This document shows, piece by piece, positions 46,485 through 58,200 of a stretch of DNA of 64,000 nucleotides. How positions within the stretch are numbered: the stretch's first letter is position 1; every line of letters starts with the position of its first letter. A program made the translations under genes and the position numbers. The DNA is from Aplectana chamaeleonis (Eukaryota > Nematoda > Chromadorea > Rhabditida > Cosmocercidae): assembly GCA_029168955.1 (NCBI GenBank), contig JAPDOI010000132.1, positions 682,001 to 746,000 of the forward strand, written 5' to 3'. The notes beneath the pieces were generated by a model. The model made no database searches. It was not told the DNA's origin and was given only the letters and a program-made list of their open reading frames with translations.

Positions 46485-46968
46485 GGCAGCATACACGCTC
46501 AAAAATGATATCAATTTTATGAAATGAATCGAAGGTCTGAAGCTGTTAATATTCAGGGATGACGAAAAAACTGGAAAAAAATCAACTGAAATGAAGATAT
46601 AACGGTTCGTTCTACATTGGCCCAGAAATGGACGAGTTTTACTGCATTGGCTAAAATAGCGGAGCTAGCGACAAATTTGTTGGCATAACGACGCTAATGT
46701 ATTCGTACGACCCTTTCTGGAACGCTTACGACGTTAGAAGCGTAAAAAATGAGCCAAAATGACCGTAATCGAGCGTTGAACATTGGTATTAAGGGGCGGA
46801 GCCCGTATCGGTGGGCGGAGAAAGGATGATTTTGTGACTCAATACGGCTCAAATACGGTCATTCTAACTCGTCTTCAACTCTCCCAACTTCGTGAGGGCT
46901 CTTCTAGGACCCGTACAACCCCACTAATGTAGTTATCTCAGGAACTTTTGCGAGCGTGTATGCTGCCT
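46485..46968. mobile_element. TTAA-flanked element, GCATACACGCTC subtype
   Basis: GGCAGCATACACGCTCAAAA and GCGAGCGTGTATGCTGCCT ends, with TTAA at 46481-46484 and 46969-46972. Same terminal subtype as the foldback at 21425-22075 but with an unrelated interior. Confidence 0.78.
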
Positions 46969-46972
46969 TTAA

Positions 46973-48227
46973 TAACTGGTTATCATACTCGAGACTGCAC
47001 TTGTACCCTCTGGCCATCGAAAACATTGACTCGTAGAACAAAAAGTTGGTCGTTGAATAAATAAGATCATCGAAGACCTTTGCCGCGGTAGCCGTAATGA
47101 TTTTTTCTCAAAGTAGGGGGAGACTGAACAGATTGTGGTATTCAGGAGAAAGGGTCTGGCCTCAAATTGTCACTGACGACTGAGCTCCTGTGAGCGAATA
47201 TCCGAGTTCTGAATGATCTAAGGTATATTTGGTGAGAGGACTCCCATGCTGTTAATCCTTCCTGGCAGAATGTCTCAAAAGAAGAATTACGTAGCTACTT
47301 GATTAAATACTAGCCAGACCTAGCGAAGTTTTCGCTCAAGGAAGTTTGCGTGCGCTAACTTGCTGAGGCGAATTAGTTTGTTAAAACGGTGTTGACTGAC
47401 CTCCGCCTATCCAAAAGTTGCTGTCCGTATGGACTCTCCTGAGGCTCCGTTCATAGCAGACGACTAGCGGTAAAGCGTCAAGTCGCCGGAGCGCCGTGCA
47501 TCAGCGCTGAAACGCTGGCGCTTGACGCTCGATGGCTGGCGCATGCAACGTGTCCGAGGACTGCACGTGCTTAACGACGGTATTGATAATATTAGTGACA
47601 TCCGCTACTGCCCCTGTGCCTCCACCTTCAGCAAGAGGCCGACTGCAGTGGTCGCTGGGGAGTCAGATCAATAACAAATCTCAAGGATGCGAACCCCTAG
47701 CGTCGCTTGGCGCTAGGACGTTTGCTATGGACGGAACCTGAGCAGAGCAGGCTGCCCGGCATTTGCACAGGGCGTGGGGTATGAAAATGTGGGATCAAAA
47801 AACAGAACATAACGAGCCAGCGGTAGATCGTTGGTTGCTTCCGGTAAAGCTTGCGACCCGTCCTTCCCTTACGTCCCTATCCACTGCTTCTTCTTTCGAT
47901 TTGTAAAGTTCCCAAGTTTGCTTTACCATATCTATCAGGATAAGAAAAAACGCACTCGCATTCTAGCTGCTGTTTAACTTCCACAAACTGGTTTATGGAA
48001 ATTAGTGGATCGAAATGACTGAGCGGTTTTAGTGAATGACGAACAGAGAAGGTGTGGAAGTGGAGTTGCTACTTGTTTTCTCAGATTGGCGAGGAAGTGT
48101 TTCTAAAATTCTGTGACATTCTCAAAACGCGTTGCACGCTTCTCAAGGTACATGTTTCCATATATGTTTTCTACAAAAAGGTCGAGGTTTAGCGTAAAAG
48201 AATCGAAAAAAAAAACCATTTTTCAAA
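46973..48227. other. Intergenic stretch, unassigned
   Basis: No recognised gene. A dyad of CGTCAAG and CTTGACG with GCCAGCG words lies near 47475-47535, and a low-complexity A-run at 48209. Confidence 0.3.
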
Positions 48228-48995
48228 GTTCTACTTTCTTGGTGACATCCTGCACCTTTCCACTGGGGTCCTGCATACTTTCTACGACGTCCCGCACACT
48301 CCCGCTGGGGTGCTGCACACTTTCTATGGCGTCCTGCACACTCCCTCTGGAGAACTGCTCAGTTCCTATAACGCACTGCTCACTCCCATTCGGGTTCTGC
48401 GCACTTTCTATGACGTCCTGCACGCTCCCACTGTGGTCCTGCACACTCTCTGTGACAAACTGCACACTCTCACTTGGGACCTGCGCACTTTCTATGACGC
48501 CCTGCTCACTCTTATTTGGGTCCTGCATACTTTCTACGACGTCCCGCACACCCCGCTAGGGTGCTGCACACTTTCTATGGCGTCCTGCTCACTCTCATTC
48601 GGGTTCTGCACACTTTCTATGACGAACTGCACACTCCCACTGGGAACATGTGCACTTTCAATGACGCCCTGCTCGTTCCCATTCGGGTCCTGCACACTCC
48701 CACTGGGGTCCCGCACACTTTCTGTGACGTCCTGCGCACTCCCATCTGCGTCCTGCGCACTTTCTATGACGCCCTGATCACTCCCATTTGGGTCCTACAC
48801 ACGTTCTAAGACGTTCTGCACACTCCCCTGGGGTCCTGCACACTCCAACTGGGGTGCTGTACACTTTCCATGACTTCCAGCACACTCCCACTGAGGTCCC
48901 GAACACTCCCACTGGGGTCCTGCACACTTTCTATGACGTCCTGCATACTCCCACTGAGATCCTGCACACTATCGGTAACGTTCTGCACACTTCCC
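48228..48995. repeat. Minisatellite, 21-bp unit in a 42-bp higher-order pattern
   Basis: About 36 tandem 21-base units alternate between TCCTGCACACTTTCTATGAC and TCCTGCACACTCCCACTGGG types, making a 42-base higher-order repeat. Because 21 and 42 are multiples of three, several frames on both strands stay open; the minus strand gives a 14-aa repeat (SVQDVIESAQNPNG). Units have diverged by scattered substitutions. Confidence 0.92.
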
Positions 48996-50449
48996 AAACC
49001 CTAGCGCTTCTATACGACGTTTCATCCACTACTACTAAGTACCTGTCACCTAGATCAGAGCTTAGCCCTTCTAGCGCTAAACGACTCATAGAAGTTTTCA
49101 TGACCCACGGCCAAAAGTGCGCCCCACGGACAAACTCGGTTGCCCCGAGGCGCGCAAGGAATGATTCAGGCTGAATCTTTGGGAACCCGAATACCCACCC
49201 ACCTACATAATGGTACCATTTCATAACATTTCTGATCGGCCATTCCCAAGATCAGCGGGACACACATACACACAGACAGACACACAACGGGACATATATA
49301 CTCAGGCAGAAAATGGTCACTCAACCGGTCACTTTTTGGGTGCAGTTCAGTGCAAATCATAGGGACCGATTGTGTCCCCGACAAGTTTTAGGGGCGGAGC
49401 TCGGTTCTCACCACCCGGTCAGCCTAATCGAGATTCGAAACGCAGTTCCTTATGACCCGGGCAACCCCTAGTCTTGGCACATTGAATTCTCAATCAAACC
49501 CGCGCCGTATACGCCGCACAATTATGCATAGAGTAACTGCGCCACCAGACGGAGTGATCAAGTGGACTTGCACTCCCTCAAATCCTTGGATCATGAAAGC
49601 GAGGGGTTCCCATGTCAATCGATAGGGCATGGAAGGAACACACGCTGGATCTGTACCCATAGCTGAATTTTTGTGAAAGGGCCCACACTCTTGCCGGGTG
49701 ATGGACCTGAGTTACACTCTAGGTAATCGATAGAGCGCATCCAAGTAGAGGAGGGGGCAGAACTGGGTACGTTGATACGTCATCACTGGTTTGAGCACCC
49801 TCGCACCTCGGCGTCACTGACCCCTGCCCCTATGCTATTGGTGAGCGACTATGACGTTGCCCAGTTGGGCTCCCATTGCTGCCTGAGTAACTGTTTCAAG
49901 TATAAGGATATAATTCCACTGCAATAATCAAGAAGGCCAGCTCTTGGTCACTATTACGTACCTGAATACGAGGAGCGCAGTTTCCCGAATATCTGACAGC
50001 GCGATATAGGAAAGTGTTGACGTGCCGAGTTGTTCAATCACCTCTCTCAAACGTTGTCAAAAAATTTGTCATACGGCCATGTTATAGGGCTATTATGGGC
50101 TGGATTATACTATTGTTAATCGCTTGACAGATATTCAGTAGTGCATATCACTATTGTCGTGTTGTGAAGGTGTGAAAACTACGTTTTTTGGGAGCGTCCA
50201 TCAGTATCCATGTTGAGCAGTGTATTTAGATTGCTCTGTATAACGAGCAACTTGTTCCTAACCTGAATATACTTTCAGGAGATGCATGACTCGGGTCCCA
50301 TTTCTATTGCTTTCGCATCTATTCCGCAATGTCATCGAAAAATTATCACAAGTCGTTGTGAGCGCAGTAACGAAGTGTTTTCCAAACACTAAATTTAACT
50401 ATAAAAACATGGATTAGTGTTTACATAGTGCGGTGAATACAACACTATC
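48996..50449. other. Intergenic stretch, unassigned
   Basis: A CACACA/CAGACA tract lies at 49258-49290. Otherwise there are only short unrecognised ORFs. Confidence 0.3.
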
Positions 50450-51060
50450 ACCAGATCCCAAAATGTCCGCCATCTTCTAGGATACTAGTAAAAAGTTCGC
50501 TTCGAAAGGCATGGCAGCATTTTCGCAGGTGTTCGCCATTCATATCGACCCAGAATTTCCGAAGTGCAGCGTTCAGAGACTCAAACTTCATGGGACGAGA
50601 TTTACAGACCTTCGTTTTGATCAAAGATCACATTGAGAAATGAAGAAGATTCAGGTCCGGTGAGTGAGATGGCCAAGCTTCGTTCGAGATGACGTCAGGA
50701 AGCACGCGGCGACGCCACTCTCGAAGGGACTTCAGCTTTTGCGCTTGCTAGAAGTCCTGTAGGAAGGAGCAGGGTCTGCTGATGGAGTTAGAGATTGTCC
50801 AGGGTTTCAAAATATACTCGTGGATAATTTGCTTACGAACTTCGTTTCGCCACCAGAATTCATGAAACAAAGGGGAGCTTTTCCGTGTCCAGTAATTGGT
50901 CCCAAAACCATGACAGCAGTCGGATGAACTGCCCTTTCTGTGACTTTTACTCGCTATATGGCTGCCTCAATGCCTTTGGTGTCAAACAATCGTTCCGGAG
51001 GTTCATCATTGCACCGCTAGGAGTTTCTCATCTGAGAAAACAGTGGCGCGGTGCTAGACT
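50450..51060 (-). pseudogene. Tc1/mariner-type transposase pseudogene
   Basis: Minus-strand reading gives VFSDEK-like sequence near 51020, then VTERAVHPTAVMVLGPITGH, KAPLCFMNSGGE, ILKPW, a stop where Q-Q-D-S-A-P-A-H would lie, then VISNEAWPSHSPDLNLLHFS, a second stop, SLNAALRKFW and the C-terminal ILEDGGHFGI. W-P-x-x-S-P-D-L-N is the mariner-family signature preceding the third catalytic Asp, and G-G-H-F is a common C-terminus. Two in-frame stops and missing ends show it is inactive. No terminal inverted repeats were identified. Confidence 0.78.
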
Positions 51061-51259
51061 ATGGTAAAACAACGCAAAGGCTTAGTGTCTTCCTAAATAG
51101 CAGAGGTCGCCATGAGAAAAGTTGTTGAGAAAGTCATAAAAATTGGTTTGGTTCGCAAACGTTTGAAAGACCACGAAGGTTGCGGGGCAAGTAACGGGCA
51201 AAAAGTTAGAGTTATCAAGTTCCTAAGTTAGAGGATTCAAGCACACGCGCACAGCTCCT

Positions 51260-51400
51260 TCTCCAAGAATTTTCGCATGGCTATTGCATCGCTATGGCAT
51301 TGACATGCAGCTTTTGCCAGATGTAGCATCGCTATGGCATTGAAATGCTGCTCCTTCTCGAAATTGCATCGATGTGGCATCGCTGTGGCATTGCAATCTT
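51260..51400. repeat. Degenerate GCATCGCTATGGCATTG repeat
   Basis: GCATCGCTATGGCATTGA occurs at about 51286 and 51328, with variants near 51366 and 51380. The same word reappears inverted or varied near 51798. Confidence 0.65.
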
Positions 51401-51655
51401 GAACTTGTTGAGACTTTAGTTCCTTTCTGGTATCAGAATAATGCTCAGAGTAAAGAAATCAGAGGGTATAAGAGGCGCTCCATCTAACTGAATGCTCACT
51501 CGGCATTTCGAGGCCGATCCGGAAAGGTGACTTCAAGTCACCTTTTAAGTATCATTGAGAATCCGAAGAATAATTTTTGGCAGCTGAGGGAATGGTTCCC
51601 ACGGCTGGTGGGGGGTGTTTCCGCAGAGGGAGACAGTGGTGGAAACCATAGGCAT

Positions 51656-51810
51656 AACCCACATGTGATATTGAAATAACTCACATGTGGCATCGAAATA
51701 GCCCACATGTGGCAGCGCAATAACCCACATATGGCCGGCCCGGCAACGTCGCAATAACTCACACATGGCCCGCTCGGCTACATGTGGGTTATTGCGATGC
51801 CATAGCGATG
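51656..51810. repeat. CACATGTGG minisatellite with inverted last unit
   Basis: Units such as CCCACATGTGGCAGCGCAAT and CTCACATGTGGCATCGAAAT repeat about every 21 bases from 51659. The last, TACATGTGGGTTATTGCGAT, is inverted, so the tract can fold on itself. Confidence 0.75.
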
Positions 51811-52720
51811 CAGACATTCTCTTTCTCGTCCCAAGAAGATCGCTGTCTCATGCTGAGCTGTCAAAAATCATCAACATTCAGCGGATGGAAAAAATCCAAA
51901 TTTACCTAAAAAAAGAGTTGAACAGTCAAAGCAAGCATTTCAGCCAATGTTTTTGACTACATGAGTACTTAAATTTTTGAGCAGGTCAGTCCCAGGCCGG
52001 TGCGAAGGCTACTGTCATTGATTGAAATTCAATTTCAGGCCAGCTGATGTTTTTGATATAAGAGATCATCGATGCCGATGATGTAGAGTGGGCTCGTCCT
52101 CCATTGAAAGACAAAAAGGTCAGGCTTGAAATTTTTGCCGAAACAGCGGTATTTTTGCAAATTTTGCTTAAAGGTCCCACTACTCCAAACTCAAAAAAGG
52201 TTTTAGAGAGGAAAGGAAGACAAGCATATTTTATCGCGACCACTGCGTTTAACTGTTTGCAGCTTGTTGTCTGCAACGAGCAGTTGAGATTTTTCCAAAC
52301 GATACCTTTATGATGATTCTCAACGTGCTTCTCGACGTGAAATTCATATCGCTAACCGTTTTCCTCGTTGACCATCTCGATTTCGATCGATTCGGTTTTG
52401 AATCTTCTCAAAAATTCCTGGAGATGGAAACACTGACCTTTCTACATCTGCCGACTTTTTCCGAGAATGGTGAAGTGAAGCAGCACGCCCATAACTTTAG
52501 AACATCCTGTAGTTCTAAGGAAAGCAGGTATGTACATTTATGATTTAGCTTTCAAATGCGACCGAACTTTTGAAAATTCTTTGAGCTGGCACTGGTAGTG
52601 TTGCGTTAATCTCGTTTGTTGTCGGCCACTTTGCATGTGGCTGCGCCCAGGCATCTTTGTGGTGAGAGTGTACGGGTAGCGTGCTCAACTCTCATCAAAC
52701 TTCCGTTAGCTATGATCTAG

Positions 52721-52868
52721 TTCCGCAATCGCGTTCAGTCCGCAAAGCCTCATTATCACAATCGTAGAAGCCAAGCGGTTGTTCTGAGAGTCATTCTAGT
52801 TGAATTTTTTAAAACAACCGCTTCGCTTCTACGATTCTGATAATGAAGACTGAACGTGATTGCGGAAC
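52721..52868. repeat. 148-bp hairpin element
   Basis: AGTTCCGCAATCGCGTTCAG and CTGAACGTGATTGCGGAACT are the inverted ends. The arms pair for ~65 bases with few mismatches around a short AT-rich loop. Confidence 0.82.
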
Positions 52869-53389
52869 TGAACTGTATGTGTTTTCTGCTCGCACGGACG
52901 ACCACCGCGACCCACACACGCCACCACGACACGACTACAAATGCCACATCAGACTCAAATTGAGAACAACAGAAGTAATTAATAAGGGATGTTGTGGCAA
53001 TGGTGTCACGGGAAGTTATACAAGGATCTTCCAACTCATGAGAACGTTCATTCCTTTTTTGCGCTGATAAACATGGCGACCGATCGGATCACAGTGAGCC
53101 TTTAGATTCGGGTGAGGTTGGGAGGTGTAAAGACGAGAAATATATATGTGCAATGCTCAGGTATTTAGATTCAACCTATGTGGATGCAATGGTATGAGAT
53201 GTTATTGGCTTGCCTTGAGGAAGGAACCGGTACAATTCGGCCAGCACGATTTGAGATGTGGACTTTCGATGTAGAGGCAATTGTTGGTGAGCTCGATTTG
53301 GCCTCTCTCTCCTGTCGTGTGGACTCAGATGAAAACAAGAAACAGCTGCACTATCATCTCTTCCCGTTGGGCTGGAGGCAAACACAGAC

Positions 53390-53690
53390 TTTTTAGCAGG
53401 ATCAAACTAATGTACACGTTGCAGATCATCAACAAGCTGGCTTCAACCGCACAGTATCAAAACTATAGACCAGCGTGCCGTCCCAATTTCAATTCTACGA
53501 AGACTCCAATGTGGAGTACTGTGCGCAAGATTTGAGAAAAAAACAGATAGCTTCTTTCATCGTTAAACTAGAAAAAGCGTTCTCGACAAGAAGAACGGAG
53601 ACTGCAGTCATCCGCAATCGAAACGTTGGACAAGCTATATCGACGTATCGACTACTCGAATTTAAACGAGAATCACATACAAACCACTGA
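53390..53690 (+). mobile_element. RTE-type LINE fragment, palm region
   Basis: Plus-strand QAGFNRTVSKL near 53430 and IASFIVKLEKAFSTRRTETA, then VIRNRNVGQAISTYRLL, follow the RT order Q-A-G-F...L-x-F-I-D-L-x-K-A-F-D-x-x-x-T-E-A-V. The Asp residues are lost and the frame breaks after LLEF. Dead. Confidence 0.65.
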
Positions 53691-55238
53691 AATATGTGAA
53701 TTTATTGTGAGTGTTGAATGAATTCTTTACTGGCCTGAATAAACGTATTTAGAGTATGGGATATAAATTGAGATACTGTTTCAAGCAGTGTATCCTTCCA
53801 TTCAACTCCTTAACTTCACAAAAGGAATGGAGATATTGTGTTTTTAGTAATCTGATAATACAATGAATGATCGTGTGAGGCAACGACGTCAGGAATCAAC
53901 TGACTGGGATCGTTGTTGAAAACCCCAAAGAAGGAGCTGCGGTTCAGCACCAGTTAACAGTAGAACACCGAAACTCAGGTATATTGCATTACTAGGTGCT
54001 AACCACACGAAGATTTTGAATGAGACCACACAAGATGGCATGAATGAGGGTTCCACGTCAGCATCATTGTTGACCTCCGCACCATTTTCGTTCAGGCACA
54101 GTCCAGATTTGGGTAACGATGGTGGACTCACCGTTAGCACAGAGGCGATAGTTTTGAAGCTAGGACAAGTTCTAGCCGTTGATACATTCCTTTCATGTGT
54201 GTTTTATCCTTATTGTGCGTGGTCTCGAAGTAGTTAAGCACGTAAAAGGTGAGGTAAGTGTTGCAGTGAATGTGAGCAAACATGTGCTGAACAGCTTACG
54301 CAGGTCCTCTCTCATTCTGCCACGTGTGTATGAGACAATACGACGCCGCTTTGCAACAGTAACTAGGCACTTCGCAACGAAACCACTGCTACACATCGGC
54401 GATACTCAGTTGCTGGTGGCGGGTATTGGGACAGAGCTGTCACATCCAAGTGTTTAAATGTCTGCAAATACAAAGGAAAACGTTGAGGTAAGGGCGAGTT
54501 TACTCGCAGAATTCAATCTAGGGAAAAGACGGGGCTGCAGAGGTTGCTTGTCGCGCGATCGAAATCCAGCTTGGCGTTGTTGTCGCAAACGCTGAACACG
54601 GAGCCGCATTCGTCCTCTTCGCCAACCATTGTTATATCAAAAGTCTGCGACCAAGACTGGTGCGCTCAACTTTCAAAAATCCTGCTGAGCCCGGGCCCAC
54701 AGTTTGTGTATGCTGTCGCAAGAACACTTCGAAACACCTGCCGGATGTTATGCATGAAACGTAAGAACCGTGCAGTAATCTGTTGCTATCACGGCTGTCC
54801 TCACAGTGCAGTTCACGGCGACGATTGCCAGCTACAGCGACCGTGGGCTCAATTCAGTGTCGTGTCTGTTCTTATTGGCCGTGAGGGCTGGCCTCAAGCG
54901 ACAGCGACGTCAGTGTTCTGCGACCGCGACAGGCCTGTCGTGAGGTATAACAATGGCCATAATGATGGGTAGTGTTATGAGTTGGAGAATGCTCAGCGCA
55001 CACGCAGCTGCCGCAACGTTGAGTCGGACGCAAGGCAGCTTGATGTGATAGGTTCATCTAACTAGTGCTAACACTTTGATAACAAGAGATAATCCACAGA
55101 GTTTAAAATTAATCAAAAACACTAGATATTAATGTATGTATAAGTTGAGCAAGACTCCATTGAAGCATCCATATGTTTGTTTCATGAATAGACCACTGAA
55201 GGCGAGTGCTGGAACGCGTTTGTTCAAAGAGCTGACGG
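53691..55238. other. Intergenic stretch between GT11 copy C and copy B, with unassigned ORFs
   Basis: Minus-strand ORF 53889-54140 ends with a hydrophobic segment (IYLSFGVLLLTGAEPQLLLW). A frame near 54160-54290 reads HCNTYLTFYVLNYFETTHNK toward a good donor (CTAACG|gtgagt). Plus ORF 54544-54972 is Cys-rich. None matches a family I recognise. A decayed or short multi-exon gene is possible. Confidence 0.25.
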
Positions 55239-55260
55239 TCACAATTCTCGCCACGTTTTT
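55239..55260 (-). CDS. GT11 copy C exon 8 (terminal)
   Basis: 22 nt after acceptor TATTTTTCAG. It completes the split Leu codon and encodes KTWREL then TGA. The same 22-nt terminal exon, with tails LKSWRRL and LKSWREV, is present in copies B and A. Confidence 0.85.
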
Positions 55261-58200
55261 CTGAAAAATAGGCGATATTGCATTGTAACTCCAGCCAAGC
55301 TGCTTGAGAGATAATGATAACCACGGAATTTTTGGTCTAGTGAGTGAAGGGGCGTTGCGGTGTCGTAATCGCCGCGCAGCGAGCCGCAAAAGATGGCGCC
55401 TTGTCCACTGATTACAGCAGGAAAGACGAAACACCTTAAGATGAAAAAAATCAAACGCATACAGAAACAGCTCTTTGCTTGGTGCTTTGTCGTCGTGTTT
55501 CCTCTTGTCACTGGAATAAAATACAGCGTTTTGATCCGGGATGAAAAACGCCAGAAACCATCCGAATGTTGAAGTTACCGCAGAGATATAAAACGAACGA
55601 CATAGTTGTGATGATAAGTACAATTCCAAAGTGTCCTTGTTCTTAGAAACGAGCACGTTCTAAAAATGCGGCACGTATGAGACACTGGGGATCTCTCATT
55701 GTTCATGACCTACTTTCTTCTTCCATTTCCCTTTGTTCACGATTGTGTTCGACAAATTTTGCATAAACTGCTGATCGTCTCCAAATAAGACAAAGTGAGA
55801 GGTCCCCTTAGTCAACGATACTGTGATTGAAGCTGGTTGGTGACAATTAAATAACTTACAAATTGCTCAGCAATACTATTCGCTGCCCTGACTGTCTGGC
55901 TCGCATTAGTTGAAATGTTTCTGTCAATAAAATCGGTCCGACGAATGTGGATACACGTTGCACTATTCAAAGGTCTGGAAGTGCTACCTTCAAAATCATG
56001 ACCACTGATTTTTACATTGTCATGATAATCAATAGATGATTGAGATGGTCATCAGAGAGAAGAACTTTCCAGTACAATTCAGTTGTATCGATGACAGCGT
56101 CGCCTTCCTTGGTAATTATTTTCGAAAACGTCAATAATCTCCGTATTTCATCCAAATAGTTTTCAAAGTAGCGAGGATTATGCCCATACGCAAAGCCCAG
56201 TCGTAAATATTTGGCAGTATGATTCATCAACCTGTAAAATTTTCAGCCATAGTGATTTGCTAGTAAGGAGTTCATGCGCAGACATGGAACATTATCAGGC
56301 AAGCTAAATATTCTTTCGAAACCTCTTGAAAAATTTCATGTTCTGCTCCAATTTGTTGGCCCGGCCAAATTCTTGAGAGCTTGTACAACGGCAAATAGGG
56401 TGGCTGAAGATTTCGCGGAATTACATTGGCGTTTGGAATGATTGCGAAAATCACCAAACGGTAGATGTACGGATGAGTATTTGCGAAACAAAGTTGCATA
56501 AGAACAATAACTGCACAATCACGCGAAAAAATTTATAGGAAAGACTCGAAATTAGATCCTTATCGCTTTGAAGGCCTGTAGATGTGGGCCGCACGCTCTC
56601 CGACCGTAGCCACATAACACAGGATCGGAACCAGCTTTCCGAGGCACAAGAGCGCAGCATCATCCATTCAATTATTTAGGGGACGCTTGGGAGGAACAAA
56701 ATTGGAACAAGAAGCTAAGCGCAAGAGATCGATGTAGTTAGTCTAATTGAAACTAGGGGGGAGTGGAGAGCTCAGGTCGGAAGTGCAGTGGTTGGCCAAC
56801 ACTGCAAGCTCGAGCAGAGGTGACGCGTGAGCTCCGGGTATCACCATAGTTGTTCCGCCAACCTTCCTGAGATCCACCAGTCGGCGTTTTTAAAAATTAT
56901 TACAAATGAGAGAAGCTCCAGATGTTAGTAAGAGAACAAAAAGAACAATTTAGACGAGCGTCAGTAACACCAACACGGTGGTTAATATTGTATGGGATCG
57001 AATCGGCGGAGCGGCTCTTGTAAAAGGATCGAAAGCTATTTTCCTACCGCGGCAATAGTCTGGGCAGGCACTGCGCCATCGAGAGGATTCTTCTGATTTT
57101 TTGACTGAAGCGTCAAAGTCGACGCCGCCCTTATCAGCAGCGGTTTCTTCAGAACCGAACGAGACCCAACATTGCGGCCAGAGACAAATCACTCCTCAAC
57201 AGGATGAGCGTCATCACATTCGGCTCTTACAGCAATTGCTCTCTGCGAAGAACTGCTTACCGATTTTCAGAGCAAAGATGCTTGGCCATCGAACCTCTGT
57301 ATTTTGACCCGAAAGGTTGCTTCTTTCGGTGCATTCCAGAAAAAAATCAGAGGAACGATTTGCGACCGTGAACGCACATGAAATTGTTAGGTAGCGTGGC
57401 TGCGATACAAGCACGTTCATGCCGATCAGTGGACGAAGGGCTACAGTATCCCTCTTCTAAAAACCAAGTTTCAGTTTAGATAGGAGCACATCGTACTAGC
57501 CAGCAAGCATGCTTGCACAATTTCGACCTCCTCAGCCACTCCCCAGTGGCTTCTCAAAGAGAGCGACGTGTGAATGAATGCATACCGCTCCTCTGCCCTT
57601 TTATACCCCACACGTTATGAGCGTGTATTATCGTTCGTTATCATGTTTTTGTCAAGAATGGCTACGGTGGCCCGACGTCCGTGTGGTGGACATCGTGAAT
57701 TCCAACCCCTAAAGAGGCGGGAGAAATGGGAGAGACGCAGCGAGTGGGCTGTCGCTGGCCTCGTGTTGCGTCTAATCAGGAACCTCGCTCTTCCCACGCT
57801 CCTCCCCCGTTTCTCCAGTCTTTTCAGAGGTTGGAATCAGGGATGAGCGGAATAAAAGTATGAAATTTCGGAAATCGGCTATTGGGTTTCGGAACAGAAA
57901 GTTTTTTTGGGTTTCGGAAATCGGGCGCGAAACGCCTGAATGTGCACGGAGATGTGGTTTTCGGAACGCAAAACGCGGAATAATTCAGGAATCATCTGAT
58001 GTTTTCTTCCGTCCCAGATGACCCGATATTTTCGCATTCCGCAGCGTTTTCTGCGGTTCTCGGAACGCGGAATGCCAAAAATGCGCGAAACTGCGGGTTT
58101 CGCAACGCGAAACGCGGAACTCCGCTCATCCCTGGTTGGACTACACGATGGCCACCACCCCCGAAGTTCAAATGATCGGTATGAGCATTATATTGGCTGC

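Larger units (their letters stand above)
51098..52248. mobile_element. TTAA-family MITE split by a nested insertion
   Basis: The left part from 51098 (GGTCGCCATGAGAAAAGTTG) and the right end TTTTATCGCGACCACTGCGT belong to the 4852-5351 subtype. Between about 51490 and 51830 is unrelated sequence including AAGGTGACTTCAAGTCACCT, whose relative occurs near 3780, and a minisatellite. Confidence 0.6.

Noticed and set aside
48113..48809. Plus-strand ORFs up to 155 aa with Cys/Thr-rich repeats
   Set aside because: All arise from the 21-bp minisatellite, which keeps every frame free of stops. No start context or splice support.
56281..56518. Minus-strand ORF upstream of GT11 copy C exon 4 (VIPRNLQPPYLPLYKLS)
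   Set aside because: It does not splice in phase with exon 4, has no counterpart in copies A or B, and the true exon 3 is at 59489-59553.
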